NCBI GenBank assembly: GCA_002435785.1
Contig: DIUC01000087.1
Span: 4,223-68,222 of the forward strand
Source: Saprospiraceae bacterium UBA6168
GTDB taxonomy: Bacteria; Bacteroidota; Bacteroidia; Chitinophagales; Saprospiraceae
Reading direction: 5' to 3'
DNA: 64,000 bases
In this document: one piece after another, positions 43,854-53,984 of the stretch
Layout: the number at the start of each line of letters is the position of its first letter
Numbering within the stretch: the first letter of the stretch is position 1
Program-made: the position numbers and the translations under genes
Notes under the pieces: generated by a model
What the model was told of the DNA's origin: nothing
Databases searched by the model: none
What the model saw: only the letters and a program-made list of their open reading frames with translations

Positions 43854-45887
43854 ATGCAAAGAACGGCCCGACTGCTCGCATTTTTGCTGTCAAACACGGC
43901 AGTGGCTGTCCCGTTTTTTGCGCAGCAAGAGAGCCAAGACACCTTGATTGTCAGTCAGTTAAAGCCCGTCACCGTCTCTGCCTACCGCCTCGAAACTTCC
44001 GACCTCACTACGCCGCTTTCTATCACTACCATCGGCCAACGGCAGCTCCAAACTGGCACGCAGCAGCTTGCCCTCGACGAGGCATTGGCGGGTGTGCCCG
44101 GCCTCTTTGTCCAGAACGGCACCAACTTCGCCCAAGACATCCGGGTGAGCATCCGGGGCTTCGGGGCAAGGTCGGCATTCGGCATCCGGGGTGTAAAAAT
44201 ATTAGTGGACGGCTTCCCGGAGAGCACCCCCGACGGGACTGCTCAAGTGGATGCGGTGGACCCCGGCTCGCTGACGGGAGTGACCGTCATCCGCAGCGGG
44301 ACGGGCGGCCTATACGGCAATGCCAGCGGTGGCTCCATCAATTTCAGCACGATGCGCTTCAACGATGAGGAGTGGGCCGAGGTGGGCGCTACCTTTGGGC
44401 AATATGGCTTTCAGAAATACCAAATCCGAACCGGCGGCGGGAAGGCTAACAAATTTTTGTACTCCATCAATTCTTCCTACACCACATCCGATGGCTACCG
44501 GGACCACAGTGGCATGAAGAACTACCTCGTCAACGGCGGTTTTCTGGTACCGATTGATAGCACACTGGTGTTGCGGGGCGTGGTGACTTATGCCAATAGC
44601 CCGCTTGGGCAGGACCCCGGTGCTTTGACGCAAGCACAGGTGGACTTGGACCGTACAATGGCCAGGGAAACCAACCTCCAATTCGATGCGGATGAAAAAC
44701 TGTGGCAGCTCCGCACAGGTATCGGCATTTCAAAAAAGTTCAACCAAAAGCACAGCGTCAATGGCAACATCTACCATGCCGACCGCAGCTTCCAAGCTCG
44801 TTTGCCCTTTGATTATGTGGAGCTGGAACGCTCCTTCACAGGAGGCACCTTTAGCCACGGCTTCAAGTCACGTTTTTGGGAAGTGACGACCGGCATTGAC
44901 CTCGAAGACCAAACGGACGACCGAAAACGCTACACCAACCAAAGTGGGAAAAGGGGCGACCTGTATGCAGACCAAAAGGAGTCTTTTCGCTCGATTGGGT
45001 TGTTTGTCGTGCAAAAAATAGAACTGGGCAAACGGATTTTGGTGCTGCCCTCCCTGCGGTATGACCGGGTGGCCATTGGCATCGAAGACCATTTCCTCTT
45101 GGACAATTCCAACGATAGCTTCCTGCAGCGGTACAAGGTGTTCAACCCTACCATCGGTTTGTCATTTTTGGCTTCGCCAAACGTCAATTTCTACCTGAAT
45201 GGGGGCAGCAATTTCGAGACGCCCACCATTTTGGAGGTGACTTCCTCGGCTGAGGTGAACGGTAACTTCAATTACGACCTCGTGCCGCAAAAATCAAGGT
45301 CGCTCGAAATTGGGACAAAAATCCTGAGTGCCAATGGGCAGGTCCGTGCCGAAATCGCACTGTACAGGATTTGGCTGAATGACGAATTTATTTCCTTCCA
45401 AAATACCGCCGGGGCCAGTTACTTTGAAAATGCGGGGAGGTCAAAGCGGAAGGGTTTGGAACTCAGCCTTTCCGGCCAATTGGCGAAGTACCTTCTTTTC
45501 AGGGCCAATTATACCTATTCCGATTTCGAGTTTGTCGAGTTTCGAACCTTCAACGGCAAGAAGCTACCCGGCGCACCCGTGCACCAAGGCGGCGGCGAAC
45601 TGCAATTTGCGAAGCCAATTGGGTTGTTTTTCACGCTGGGCAGCCAATACGTCAGCGGACTCTTCCTAAACAATGCCAATGAGGGCAAAGCGAACCCATA
45701 CCTTAACGGATATGGACGTGCTGGCTGGGCTATTCAGAAATCCAAGTTCAGGACAGAGCTTTTTGTCGGCATCAACAACCTATACAATAGTAATTACAAC
45801 TCCAACATCCGAATCAACAGCGGCAGCAATTATTTTGAGCCCGCTCCGCCCCGCAACTATTACACGGGAGTAAAATTCCGGATTTAG
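43854..45887 (+). CDS. TonB-dependent outer-membrane receptor
   Basis: From the ATG at 43854 the protein is 677 aa. It starts with a signal peptide (MQRTARLLAFLLSN through VPFFAQQ). A plug domain with SIRGFGARSAFGIRGVKILV and TVIRSGTGGLYGNASGGSIN follows, then a 22-strand barrel ending in YTGVKFRI with the usual C-terminal aromatic/hydrophobic strand. The frame stays open to 43674, but those 60 codons are unlike a signal peptide and cross a GC-rich hairpin. Receptors of this type import iron-siderophore or other scarce nutrients with TonB energy. No carboxypeptidase-like N-terminal extension is present. The substrate cannot be told. Confidence 0.9.
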   Translation: MQRTARLLAFLLSNTAVAVPFFAQQESQDTLIVSQLKPVTVSAYRLETSDLTTPLSITTIGQRQLQTGTQQLALDEALAGVPGLFVQNGTNFAQDIRVSIRGFGARSAFGIRGVKILVDGFPESTPDGTAQVDAVDPGSLTGVTVIRSGTGGLYGNASGGSINFSTMRFNDEEWAEVGATFGQYGFQKYQIRTGGGKANKFLYSINSSYTTSDGYRDHSGMKNYLVNGGFLVPIDSTLVLRGVVTYANSPLGQDPGALTQAQVDLDRTMARETNLQFDADEKLWQLRTGIGISKKFNQKHSVNGNIYHADRSFQARLPFDYVELERSFTGGTFSHGFKSRFWEVTTGIDLEDQTDDRKRYTNQSGKRGDLYADQKESFRSIGLFVVQKIELGKRILVLPSLRYDRVAIGIEDHFLLDNSNDSFLQRYKVFNPTIGLSFLASPNVNFYLNGGSNFETPTILEVTSSAEVNGNFNYDLVPQKSRSLEIGTKILSANGQVRAEIALYRIWLNDEFISFQNTAGASYFENAGRSKRKGLELSLSGQLAKYLLFRANYTYSDFEFVEFRTFNGKKLPGAPVHQGGGELQFAKPIGLFFTLGSQYVSGLFLNNANEGKANPYLNGYGRAGWAIQKSKFRTELFVGINNLYNSNYNSNIRINSGSNYFEPAPPRNYYTGVKFRI

Positions 45888-45920
45888 AAATGTGTGAAAA
45901 ATAAGTTGTGAAGTTTTGGT

Positions 45921-45986
45921 TTAGAAGGTTTAGAGAAGTTTAGCAGGTTTAGCTTTAAACCTGCTAAACTTCTCTAAACCTTCTAA
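45921..45986. repeat. Perfect 31-bp inverted repeat with 4-nt loop
   Basis: Arms 45921-45951 and 45956-45986 are exact complements around GCTT. Each arm is made of TTTAG-spaced motifs (TTAGAAGGTTTAG, GAAGTTTAGCAGG). It lies 33 nt after the receptor stop, so it may act as its terminator, although TTATCTTTT only loosely follows. The internal repetition suggests a mobile palindromic repeat. Confidence 0.8.
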
Positions 45987-46034
45987 TCAAGTTATCTTTT
46001 ACACGTTACTTAACAAACTACAAAGGTCAAATAG

Positions 46035-48110
46035 ATGAAGCATCTCGCCACCATATTGTTCTTAGCCATTTCCATCAACAGCTTCGCCCAAACGGACACC
46101 ACCATGCTTTCCACCTCCGGCGAAGACCTCCTCGAATCCTACTCACAGGGGCAGGAAGAAGACGGCAGCTTTGACTACAACGACCTCTTCGACCGGCTGG
46201 CCTACCTGCGCCGCCGACCGCTCGACCTCAACAAGGCCACCATCACAGACCTTTCCGATTTCCCCTTCCTGACCGACCTCCAACGGTCGGCACTGCCCGC
46301 CTACCGAAGCCGTCATGGCAAGCTCGTTTCCATTTACGAACTGCAAGTCGTGCCGGGCTACGATGTGGCCACCATCAAGCAACTCCTCCCATTTGTCATG
46401 GTGGATGAGCCAAACCTATTCAGTAAGGAGCGGCCAACCCTTTCCGCCAACAAGCAGCAGGTAATCATGCGCTGGTCGAGGCAGTTGGAGGACAAGGCAG
46501 GGTTCACCGAGCCAGCTTCAAGTGGCAAGAGCCGATACCTTGGCAGCCCCGACCAGTTCTACTTTCGGTACCGGTTCAGCCGAGGCGACAAGTTTTCAGC
46601 GGGAATTACCGCAGAGAAGGATGCTGGCGAGGAGTTCTTCAAAGGCAGCAACCGCAAGGGTTTCGACTTTTATTCCGCACATGTTTTCCTCAAGGACCCC
46701 GTCCGCCGGGTCAAGTCCCTGGCGCTCGGCGACTTTGCAGTGACGATGGGTCAAGGGCTGTTGGTCTATCAAGGGTTTGCCCCTCGCAAAAGTGTGCTTA
46801 GCACCTTGGTGAGCCGTAGCGGTAGGCCGCTGAGGCCATTCACTTCCGTCAGCGAATACGATTTTTTCAGGGGCGCAGCAGCGGTGTTTGATTTGGGGAA
46901 GAAACTGGAACTGTTGGCCTTCGCCTCCACCCGGCAGCGGGATGCGAACCTCAACACCGTGGTGGACACGTCGGGGGTGGAGGAAGAGTTTGCATTCGCC
47001 ACCTCCCTCCAGTTGTCTGGCCTGCACCGCACCGCCACCGAGTTGGCCAACCGTGGCGCCGTCCAGCAAAACTCGGCGGGTGCTTCACTAAAATACCGCA
47101 GCCGAAGGGCGAACATCAGCCTTAATGCACTCTACGAGCACCTCGACAAGCCGCTGTTGAGAACCCCGTCCGTTTACAACCAATACTATTTCAATGGCCA
47201 ATCCCTGCTCAACCTCAGCGTGGATTATGGTTATTCGCTCCGCAACTACTATGTGTTTGGCGAAACGGCCCGCAGCCAAAATGGCGCAGTTTCTACCGTG
47301 AACGGCATCGTGGCGGCTTTGGACCGCCGGGTGGACGTGGCGTTGGTGCACCGGAACTTTGCCCGTGACTACCAATCACTGAACGCCAAGCCATTTGCAG
47401 AAACCGCTGGCGGGCTGAACGAACGGGGCACCTACTTTGGCGTGCAAGTGCAGCCCACCAACCGCTGGCGCTTCAATGCCTACTTCGACCAATGGCGGCA
47501 CGAATGGGCCAGGTTTGGGGTGGATGGCCCCTCGGAGGGCAGCGAGTGGTTGGGCCGTGTGACCTTTACCAAGAAGCGGAAATTGGAGCTTTATGCCCAA
47601 TTGCGCAGCGAAAAAAAGGAGGTGAACCTGCCAAACAACGAGACTAAAATTGACCAATTGGTCATCCGCCACAACCTACAGGGCCGTGTGAACCTCTCCC
47701 TCAAGTTGCACCCCGCCGTAGAGTTGCGCAGCCGCCTCGACATCGGGTCATCAGAGACTGGGAATGTAAAATTGACGGGCATGGCCATGTTCCAGGAGCT
47801 TATTTTCAAGCCGATGGGGTCGCCGTTCTCCGGCAGCACCCGGTTTGCGATTTTCTCCACGGAGGACTATGCCGTGCGGTTCTATTCCTTTGAGCGGGAT
47901 GTGCTCAACGACTTTTCCATTCCCGCCTACTATGGGCAGGGAAGCCGTTTTTACGCAAACCTCGGCTACCGGGTCAATCGCCAAATTCGGCTGGAGGCAA
48001 GGTACGCCACGACCTATTACCCCAATCTCACCCAAATTGGAAGTGGGTTGGAGGCTACGAAGGGCCAGCGTCGGTCAGAGGTGAAATTGCAGTTGAGGGG
48101 GGAGTTTTGA
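46035..48110 (+). CDS. Helix-hairpin-helix N-terminal, beta-barrel protein
   Basis: The 691-aa protein has a signal peptide (MKHLATILFLAISINSFAQ) and a ComEA-type HhH region (RRRPLDLNKATITDLSDFPF; SIYELQVVPGYD). About 500 residues follow of amphipathic strands typical of an outer-membrane barrel (KFSAGITAEKDAG, RFYANLGYRVNRQIRLEARY). The architecture is common in Bacteroidota and annotated as HhH-domain protein; a DNA uptake role has not been established. It follows the TonB receptor after the large hairpin. Confidence 0.75.
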   Translation: MKHLATILFLAISINSFAQTDTTMLSTSGEDLLESYSQGQEEDGSFDYNDLFDRLAYLRRRPLDLNKATITDLSDFPFLTDLQRSALPAYRSRHGKLVSIYELQVVPGYDVATIKQLLPFVMVDEPNLFSKERPTLSANKQQVIMRWSRQLEDKAGFTEPASSGKSRYLGSPDQFYFRYRFSRGDKFSAGITAEKDAGEEFFKGSNRKGFDFYSAHVFLKDPVRRVKSLALGDFAVTMGQGLLVYQGFAPRKSVLSTLVSRSGRPLRPFTSVSEYDFFRGAAAVFDLGKKLELLAFASTRQRDANLNTVVDTSGVEEEFAFATSLQLSGLHRTATELANRGAVQQNSAGASLKYRSRRANISLNALYEHLDKPLLRTPSVYNQYYFNGQSLLNLSVDYGYSLRNYYVFGETARSQNGAVSTVNGIVAALDRRVDVALVHRNFARDYQSLNAKPFAETAGGLNERGTYFGVQVQPTNRWRFNAYFDQWRHEWARFGVDGPSEGSEWLGRVTFTKKRKLELYAQLRSEKKEVNLPNNETKIDQLVIRHNLQGRVNLSLKLHPAVELRSRLDIGSSETGNVKLTGMAMFQELIFKPMGSPFSGSTRFAIFSTEDYAVRFYSFERDVLNDFSIPAYYGQGSRFYANLGYRVNRQIRLEARYATTYYPNLTQIGSGLEATKGQRRSEVKLQLRGEF

Positions 48111-48149
48111 CAAAACCGTAGTGCCAACCTTTCAAAAATTCAAAATCCG

Positions 48150-48725
48150 ATGAGCAAAGAAATTGTCGAGCATCAAGACTTCAAGGGAGTTGATTTCAAA
48201 AAAAGCCCCCTCAGCATGGCCGAATATGAAAACTGCGGCTTCATGGATTGCAACTTTTCAGGCACCGATTTGTCCGACCTTGTTTTCGTGGATTGCAACT
48301 TTGATAGCTGCGACCTGAGCAATGCCAAGCTAAATGGCACGGCCTTCAGAACTGTCCGCTTCCAGCAGTGCAAGCTGTTGGGGCTGCATTTCGACGATTG
48401 TAATGCCTTCCTGCTTTCGCTGCATTTTGAGGATTGTTTGCTGAACTACGCCATTTTTTACCATTTGAAACTAAAAAACACCCTGTTCAAATCCTGCAAA
48501 CTCGAAGAAGTGGATTTTACGGAGGCCGATTTGTCCAACGCCGTTTTTCAGGAATGCGACCTGAAAAAGGCAGTTTTTGAAAACACCCATTTGCAAGGAG
48601 CCGATTTCCGGTCCGCCTTCAATTTCTCCATTGACCCAGAAAAAAATCGAATGAAAAAGGCGAAGTTCTCGGCGCAGAATATTGTGGGGCTATTGGATAG
48701 GTATGACATCATTGTAGTCCCATAA
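48150..48725 (+). CDS. Pentapeptide-repeat protein
   Basis: The 191-aa protein is made almost entirely of pentapeptide repeats (A/C-x-L/F-x-x pattern: CNFSGTDLSDLVFVDCNFDS, CDLSNAKLNGTAF, CDLKKAVFENTHLQGADF). It should form a right-handed quadrilateral beta-helix. The C-terminal helix NIVGLLDRYDIIVV resembles that of QnrB/McbG-type gyrase-protecting proteins. Whether it protects gyrase is inferred and unproven. No signal peptide is seen. Confidence 0.85.
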   Translation: MSKEIVEHQDFKGVDFKKSPLSMAEYENCGFMDCNFSGTDLSDLVFVDCNFDSCDLSNAKLNGTAFRTVRFQQCKLLGLHFDDCNAFLLSLHFEDCLLNYAIFYHLKLKNTLFKSCKLEEVDFTEADLSNAVFQECDLKKAVFENTHLQGADFRSAFNFSIDPEKNRMKKAKFSAQNIVGLLDRYDIIVVP

Positions 48726-49075
48726 TGGTAGAGTTGACAGCCGGGTTAGCGGATGGGAGTGGTATTTTTACCCAATTTTGGGGTTTAACCAAGCTCAGAA
48801 GTTGCCTAACCCAAGTGTTTTTGAGAAAACAAATTGAGAAATTAAAATTTTGTCTTCAAATTGGCAAACAAGATTTTCTTTTAAGACATTATAGTATTGA
48901 AGTTTGTTGGGTTTCACTATATTTGACCCTTTGTTTGATTTTCCAATTGTTTCCGTGGCATCTAAGCCAAAGCCTGTTAAACTGTTCCTGCTATTCGCTT
49001 CCACAAACAAGGTTTCCTATTTCCATTGCGGGGACATCGCAGCATCATCCACTTTTATCAACATAAATTTAACGC
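48726..49075. other. Intergenic region before the SprB-repeat protein
   Basis: About 350 bp that contain no convincing gene. A short open frame from 48725 looks like chance coding. The region may hold the promoter of the adhesin gene, but no consensus is clear. Confidence 0.4.
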
Positions 49076-52000
49076 ATGAAGTATTCAATTCTACTTTTAT
49101 CTCTATTCCTACTGGGTTTTCAGCAATATTCCTTTGCTCAAAAGGATTGCTGTTTCTCACTTGACTTGTCGGCAAATGGGCCTGCTCCGGTTCAATATAC
49201 TCAAACCAGTGGCAGTGGTTTGATAGCTGATGATGTTAGTTGTTCTTGCCTTGGTGGAGAAGGAGGAAGCACTTGGTTCTCCTTCTCAACGGTAACTGGA
49301 GGGTCTTTGTCAATAATCATTGAGCCAAAAACACCTCCTGGCGCTGACTTCAACTTTTCATTGTGGGAAGGGAGTTGCCCCTGCAAACCCTCACCCAACT
49401 CTCCTGTTCAGGTGCCTGTAGCCTGTAATTCAGTACCTGGCCTTGGCCCTACTGGAATCTCACAAAGCGCACCCAATGCGGAGTTTGTGGGAGGTGTCCT
49501 TTTTCTTGATATTGGCAAGAATTATTTTTTGTTGGTATCCAATGTCAATAACACGGGTGAATCCTTTACAATTACAGTTGGTGGCTCTTCCATACTTGCA
49601 CCTCGCATCCCCCCACCAGGTGCAGGAGATATAGTAGGCCCCACCGAAATTTGTGCTGGTGCCAACAATGCGGTTTATTCCGTGCCACCTACATTTGGTG
49701 CGAACAACTATGCTTGGTCGGTCACGCCTGGCGGTATTACCCAAAACGGTCCTACTCCATTCAAGGCGCTCCAATTCCCAACTGTTGGAACATACGAGGT
49801 CTGCGTAACACCCTCTGGCCCTCAATTGGGCTGCTTTGATGTTGATTCAAGTTGCATTACCGTCAACGTCACCCAGCTTCCCGTTCCCGCAGGATATGAA
49901 TCAGGCATCGTCTGTACTGGCGACTACTATGTAGCAGGTAATGGCGAAGTGTTCTACTTCGGCGGCACATTTGACCTGGTGTACAACTCTTGGCAAGGCT
50001 GTGACAGTATCGTCCGGCTGACGCTTGACCAAAAAATCTCCGATTTCAAAGTCATCGTGCAAGAAGTCTGCGCTGGCGAATGCGTGGAATGGGCAGGAGA
50101 AACCGTCTGTGAAACAGGCACTTACGATGAGGTCTTGCAAAACCAGTTTGGCTGTGACAGTACCAACCAGTTGCTCTTGATTTCGGTACCCATCGAAACG
50201 GTCATAAAAGGGGCAGACACCCTCGACTGTATCACTACTAGCATCACCCTGACGAGTGTTGGCTCCGTTTACGCCGCCAACCCAAAATACACTTGGCGAC
50301 GTGGGAACACCGTGGTGGGTAGCAACCCCACCCTCAATGTTACCCAAGGCGGCACTTACAGCTTGGAAATCAAGAGCGTGGTGGCGGGCGATACCTGTTC
50401 GGACATCGCAACTGTACTCATCATCCAAAACACCACCCAACCTCAAAACGTGGTTGCTACGGGTGGAAATGCCACCTGTCTAACGACCCAAGTCACCCTG
50501 ATGGGTAGTTCTTCAACGCCCGGTGTCACATATTCCTGGGCAGGGCCAAACGGTTTTAGTTCCAATTTGCAAAACCCAACTGTCAGTGCGCAGGGCAACT
50601 ATGTCCTGACCGTGACTGGCACAAACGGCTGCACCCGAACCGCCACTGCCGTGGTTTCGGAAAACAAAGTGCCGCCAACGGTTGCTGCAAGCACAAATGG
50701 CACGCTCAATTGCAATGCCTCGTCCGTGCTTTTGAGCGGGGCAGGTTCCTCGGTGGGAAGCCAGTACACTTACAATTGGACTACCACAGATGGCAACATC
50801 TTGTCGGGTGAAACGACGCTAACGCCAACCGTCAACCAAGGTGGCACCTACCTGCTGACCGTCACCAATGCCAACAATGGCTGTACCAGTACCGCCTCGA
50901 CTATCGTTGTGCAACTGCTTCCGGTTACTTCCCAAATCAGTTCGACGAATGTTCCCTGCTTTGGTGGCGCTACTGGGTCTGCCACCGTTTCCGCCAATGG
51001 CGGCAATGGTAGCTACACTTACCAATGGTCAAATGGGCAAACGACAGCAACTGCCGCCAACCTTACTGCAGGCAATTATTCTGTGGTGGTAACGGATGGC
51101 AATGGCTGTACCTCCTCGCAATCGGTCGTTATTTCCCAGCCGCCAAACTTGGTGGTGAATGCGGCTGCTACGCCCCAAACCATCTTCGGTGTGGACAACG
51201 GAACTGCCACTGCCGACCCAACAGGCGGTTTTGGCACCTATACCTATTTGTGGAGCAATGGGGAAACAACCCAGACCATCACTGACCTTGCCCCTGCCAA
51301 TTATATGGTCGTGGTCACTGACGAGAACGGTTGCACCGCTTCGCAAACAGTCACCGTGGCCGCCAACGACTGTATTGTCAAAGTAAATGTGGAGAAAACA
51401 GACGTTTCTTGTGCAGGTGCAAACGATGGCACAGCCACCCTCAATTTGGACAATGCAACCCCACCATTCATTTTCGCTTGGTCGAATGGGGCGACAACCC
51501 AAAGCGTGACCGGGCTTGCTGGAGGTACATACGAGGTATCTTCCACGGATGCAAATGGTTGCGAAGTGGTTTCGACCATATTCATCGAAGAAGCACAGCC
51601 GTTACACCCGAACGCAACAGCAACTGGCCTTTCCGCCTATAACTCCAATGACGGCACGGCCAGTGCTAATCCAACAGGCGGCGTTGCTCCGTATTCCTTC
51701 CTTTGGGACAATGGCGAAACGACCGAAACCATCGGCAACCTTCCGATTGGTGACTATACCGTGGTCGTGACGGACGAAAATGGCTGCGAATCGGAACAGA
51801 CCGTCACCGTAAACCAGTACAATTGCACATTGGCCGCCACCATTATTTTCGGCGGCATCAGTTGCAATGGTGAAAGTGATGGACAGGCCACGCTGGCAAT
51901 TGCAGGCGGTAACGCCCCCTTTACCTACGAGTGGTCCACTGGGCAGACAACAGCTACCATCACAGGTCTTTCGGCAGGCACTTATATTGGCACGGCCACC

Positions 52001-53722
52001 GACGGTTCTGGATGCCCAGCCATTGCGGAGGCTACCCTTGTTGCACCAGCCCCATTGGGTGTTGCGATAATTGAGGAGATAGAAGCCGAGTGTGGTGCGT
52101 CGGATGGTAGCTTAACCGTGGTCGGCACAGGCGGCACGGCGGATTACACTTACCTCTGGCAATCGGGTGAAACTACCCAAACCGTTGCTGGCTTGACCGC
52201 TGGCGTTTACACTTTGGCCATCACGGATGCCAACGATTGCACCAATAACTTCGATGTCATTTTGGGCACCAACGACGACGTGCCGCCAGTGGCCACCACC
52301 TTGGACATCACGGTGGCACTCGATGCCAACGGTATCGCCGTCATCCTTCCATCTGCGGTGGACAATGGCAGTACCGACGATTGCCTTATCGCCTCCTTCA
52401 ATCTTGACCAATCCTCTTTCAATTGCAATGATTTGGGCGAAAACACCGTGACGCTTTCCGTGACGGATGTTGGCAACAACACCACCAGCGCAACGGCCAT
52501 CGTGACCGTGGTTGACAACACACCGCCTGTTCTGAATCTTCAGGACATTAGCCTAACCATTCCACTCTCAGGAGTTATCATCCTCACTCCGCAAATGGTG
52601 GACAATGGCAGCTCCGACAATTGTGGCACGGTGACCTTGACTTTGAGCCAAACCGATTTTGGCTGCGATACCGCTGGTCCAAACAACGTGACCGTGACCG
52701 CTACCGATGCAAGCGGCAACACCAGTACAGCCACGGTGGTCGTGACCATCATTGAAAACACACCGCCACAAATCAATTGCCCTGGGGCTACCACGCTATC
52801 CTACTGCGACCCGGTCGCCTCATTTAACGTGACTGCCACGGACAACTGCGTTGGCGATGTGACCATCACCCAAACCAGCGGATTGCCCAGCGGCTCCACT
52901 TATCCAGTGGGTAATACCACCGTGTCGTTCACTGCGACCGACGTCAGCGGCAATACTACCGAGTGCAGTTTTGTGATTACGGTGCCGCCAACGATGGCAG
53001 TTGGTTTGACCCATGTTAATGTTTCCTGTTTTGGTGAAAACGACGGCAGCGCAATTGCAACGCCATCGGGGGGCATCTTGCCGTACACCTATCTGTGGAG
53101 CAATAACGCCACCACACCTTCGGTGAATGGGTTGAACGCAGGGAATTACACGGTCAGCGTAACCGATGCGGGTGGTTGCACGGTCATCCAATCCGTCACC
53201 ATTACGCAGCCCACCAACTTGACCACCAGTTTGGTGGACATCGTAAATGCGACCAACAATCAGGCAAACGGCTCCATTGACGTGACCGTGAGTGGCGGCG
53301 TAGCGCCTTACACTTTTGTTTGGAAAAATGCTGCTGGCGCAACTATCGGTACATCGGAGGACATCAACGGATTGCCTCCTGGCACTTTCACCTTGCAAGT
53401 GACCGATGCGAACGGTTGCGTTTCACAAAGTGGTTATACCATCCAAAACTCTACCGGCACCGCAGAGGTAGGGCTTGACAGTCATATCCTGCTTTATCCA
53501 AACCCTACTTCTGGCGAAGTAACACTTGAATTGACTGGGCTTGCAATTCCAGAAAACTTGCAAGTGGGTGCTTTCGACGTGACGGGAAGGCAGGTATTAC
53601 AAACCAATACTATCGGTACCAAGCTGGTACTCAACTTTTCTGACAAACCATCTGGGGTCTATCTCCTGAAAATCGTGGTTGGAAGCGAAATGTTGACCAA
53701 AAGGTTGGTGGTGAACAAATAG
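49076..53722 (+). CDS. SprB-repeat T9SS adhesin-like protein
   Basis: The 1548-aa protein has a signal peptide (MKYSILLLSLFLLGFQQYSF), an N-terminal region with CCFSLDLSANGPAP and PKD-like repeats. Many SprB-type repeats follow (SYTYQWSNGQTTATAANLTA, NYSVVVTDGNGC, TYLWSNGETTQTITDLAPAN), then HYR-like domains. The end is a type A sorting domain (LLYPNPTSGEVTLEL, RLVVNK). SprB repeats occur in the gliding adhesin of Flavobacterium. A surface-adhesion or gliding role is therefore plausible. The repeats are close at DNA level and could recombine. A strong terminator follows 19 nt downstream. Confidence 0.9.
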   Translation: MKYSILLLSLFLLGFQQYSFAQKDCCFSLDLSANGPAPVQYTQTSGSGLIADDVSCSCLGGEGGSTWFSFSTVTGGSLSIIIEPKTPPGADFNFSLWEGSCPCKPSPNSPVQVPVACNSVPGLGPTGISQSAPNAEFVGGVLFLDIGKNYFLLVSNVNNTGESFTITVGGSSILAPRIPPPGAGDIVGPTEICAGANNAVYSVPPTFGANNYAWSVTPGGITQNGPTPFKALQFPTVGTYEVCVTPSGPQLGCFDVDSSCITVNVTQLPVPAGYESGIVCTGDYYVAGNGEVFYFGGTFDLVYNSWQGCDSIVRLTLDQKISDFKVIVQEVCAGECVEWAGETVCETGTYDEVLQNQFGCDSTNQLLLISVPIETVIKGADTLDCITTSITLTSVGSVYAANPKYTWRRGNTVVGSNPTLNVTQGGTYSLEIKSVVAGDTCSDIATVLIIQNTTQPQNVVATGGNATCLTTQVTLMGSSSTPGVTYSWAGPNGFSSNLQNPTVSAQGNYVLTVTGTNGCTRTATAVVSENKVPPTVAASTNGTLNCNASSVLLSGAGSSVGSQYTYNWTTTDGNILSGETTLTPTVNQGGTYLLTVTNANNGCTSTASTIVVQLLPVTSQISSTNVPCFGGATGSATVSANGGNGSYTYQWSNGQTTATAANLTAGNYSVVVTDGNGCTSSQSVVISQPPNLVVNAAATPQTIFGVDNGTATADPTGGFGTYTYLWSNGETTQTITDLAPANYMVVVTDENGCTASQTVTVAANDCIVKVNVEKTDVSCAGANDGTATLNLDNATPPFIFAWSNGATTQSVTGLAGGTYEVSSTDANGCEVVSTIFIEEAQPLHPNATATGLSAYNSNDGTASANPTGGVAPYSFLWDNGETTETIGNLPIGDYTVVVTDENGCESEQTVTVNQYNCTLAATIIFGGISCNGESDGQATLAIAGGNAPFTYEWSTGQTTATITGLSAGTYIGTATDGSGCPAIAEATLVAPAPLGVAIIEEIEAECGASDGSLTVVGTGGTADYTYLWQSGETTQTVAGLTAGVYTLAITDANDCTNNFDVILGTNDDVPPVATTLDITVALDANGIAVILPSAVDNGSTDDCLIASFNLDQSSFNCNDLGENTVTLSVTDVGNNTTSATAIVTVVDNTPPVLNLQDISLTIPLSGVIILTPQMVDNGSSDNCGTVTLTLSQTDFGCDTAGPNNVTVTATDASGNTSTATVVVTIIENTPPQINCPGATTLSYCDPVASFNVTATDNCVGDVTITQTSGLPSGSTYPVGNTTVSFTATDVSGNTTECSFVITVPPTMAVGLTHVNVSCFGENDGSAIATPSGGILPYTYLWSNNATTPSVNGLNAGNYTVSVTDAGGCTVIQSVTITQPTNLTTSLVDIVNATNNQANGSIDVTVSGGVAPYTFVWKNAAGATIGTSEDINGLPPGTFTLQVTDANGCVSQSGYTIQNSTGTAEVGLDSHILLYPNPTSGEVTLELTGLAIPENLQVGAFDVTGRQVLQTNTIGTKLVLNFSDKPSGVYLLKIVVGSEMLTKRLVVNK

Positions 53723-53741
53723 TAGCGTTTTTTGTCAATGC

Positions 53742-53783
53742 AATAGGCCGAGTAACTGCGTTTACTCGGCCTATTTTTTTTTT
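53742..53783 (+). terminator. Rho-independent terminator of the SprB-repeat gene
   Basis: AATAGGCCGAGTAA (53742-53755) pairs with TTACTCGGCCTATT (53762-53775), then eight further T residues. Canonical. Confidence 0.88.
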
Positions 53784-53984
53784 GCCTGACCACCGTTCAA
53801 ACCCCAATGAATGTATGCTGCCGTGGTCCAATGCTGCTTTACAATGGCGTTGTTGCATGAATCGGCATTTGTTTGGATGAAAGCACTTTTTTGTGACGAA
53901 GATTTTTATAAACCTCCACTATTTTGGAAAGATTTGGCAAAATCTCGAAAAACCAAATAAGATTGATTCATGCAACTACACCCT

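Noticed and set aside
48725..49066. 113-aa open frame after the pentapeptide-repeat gene
   Set aside because: Composition is chance-like and AT-driven; no recognisable domain and no leader.
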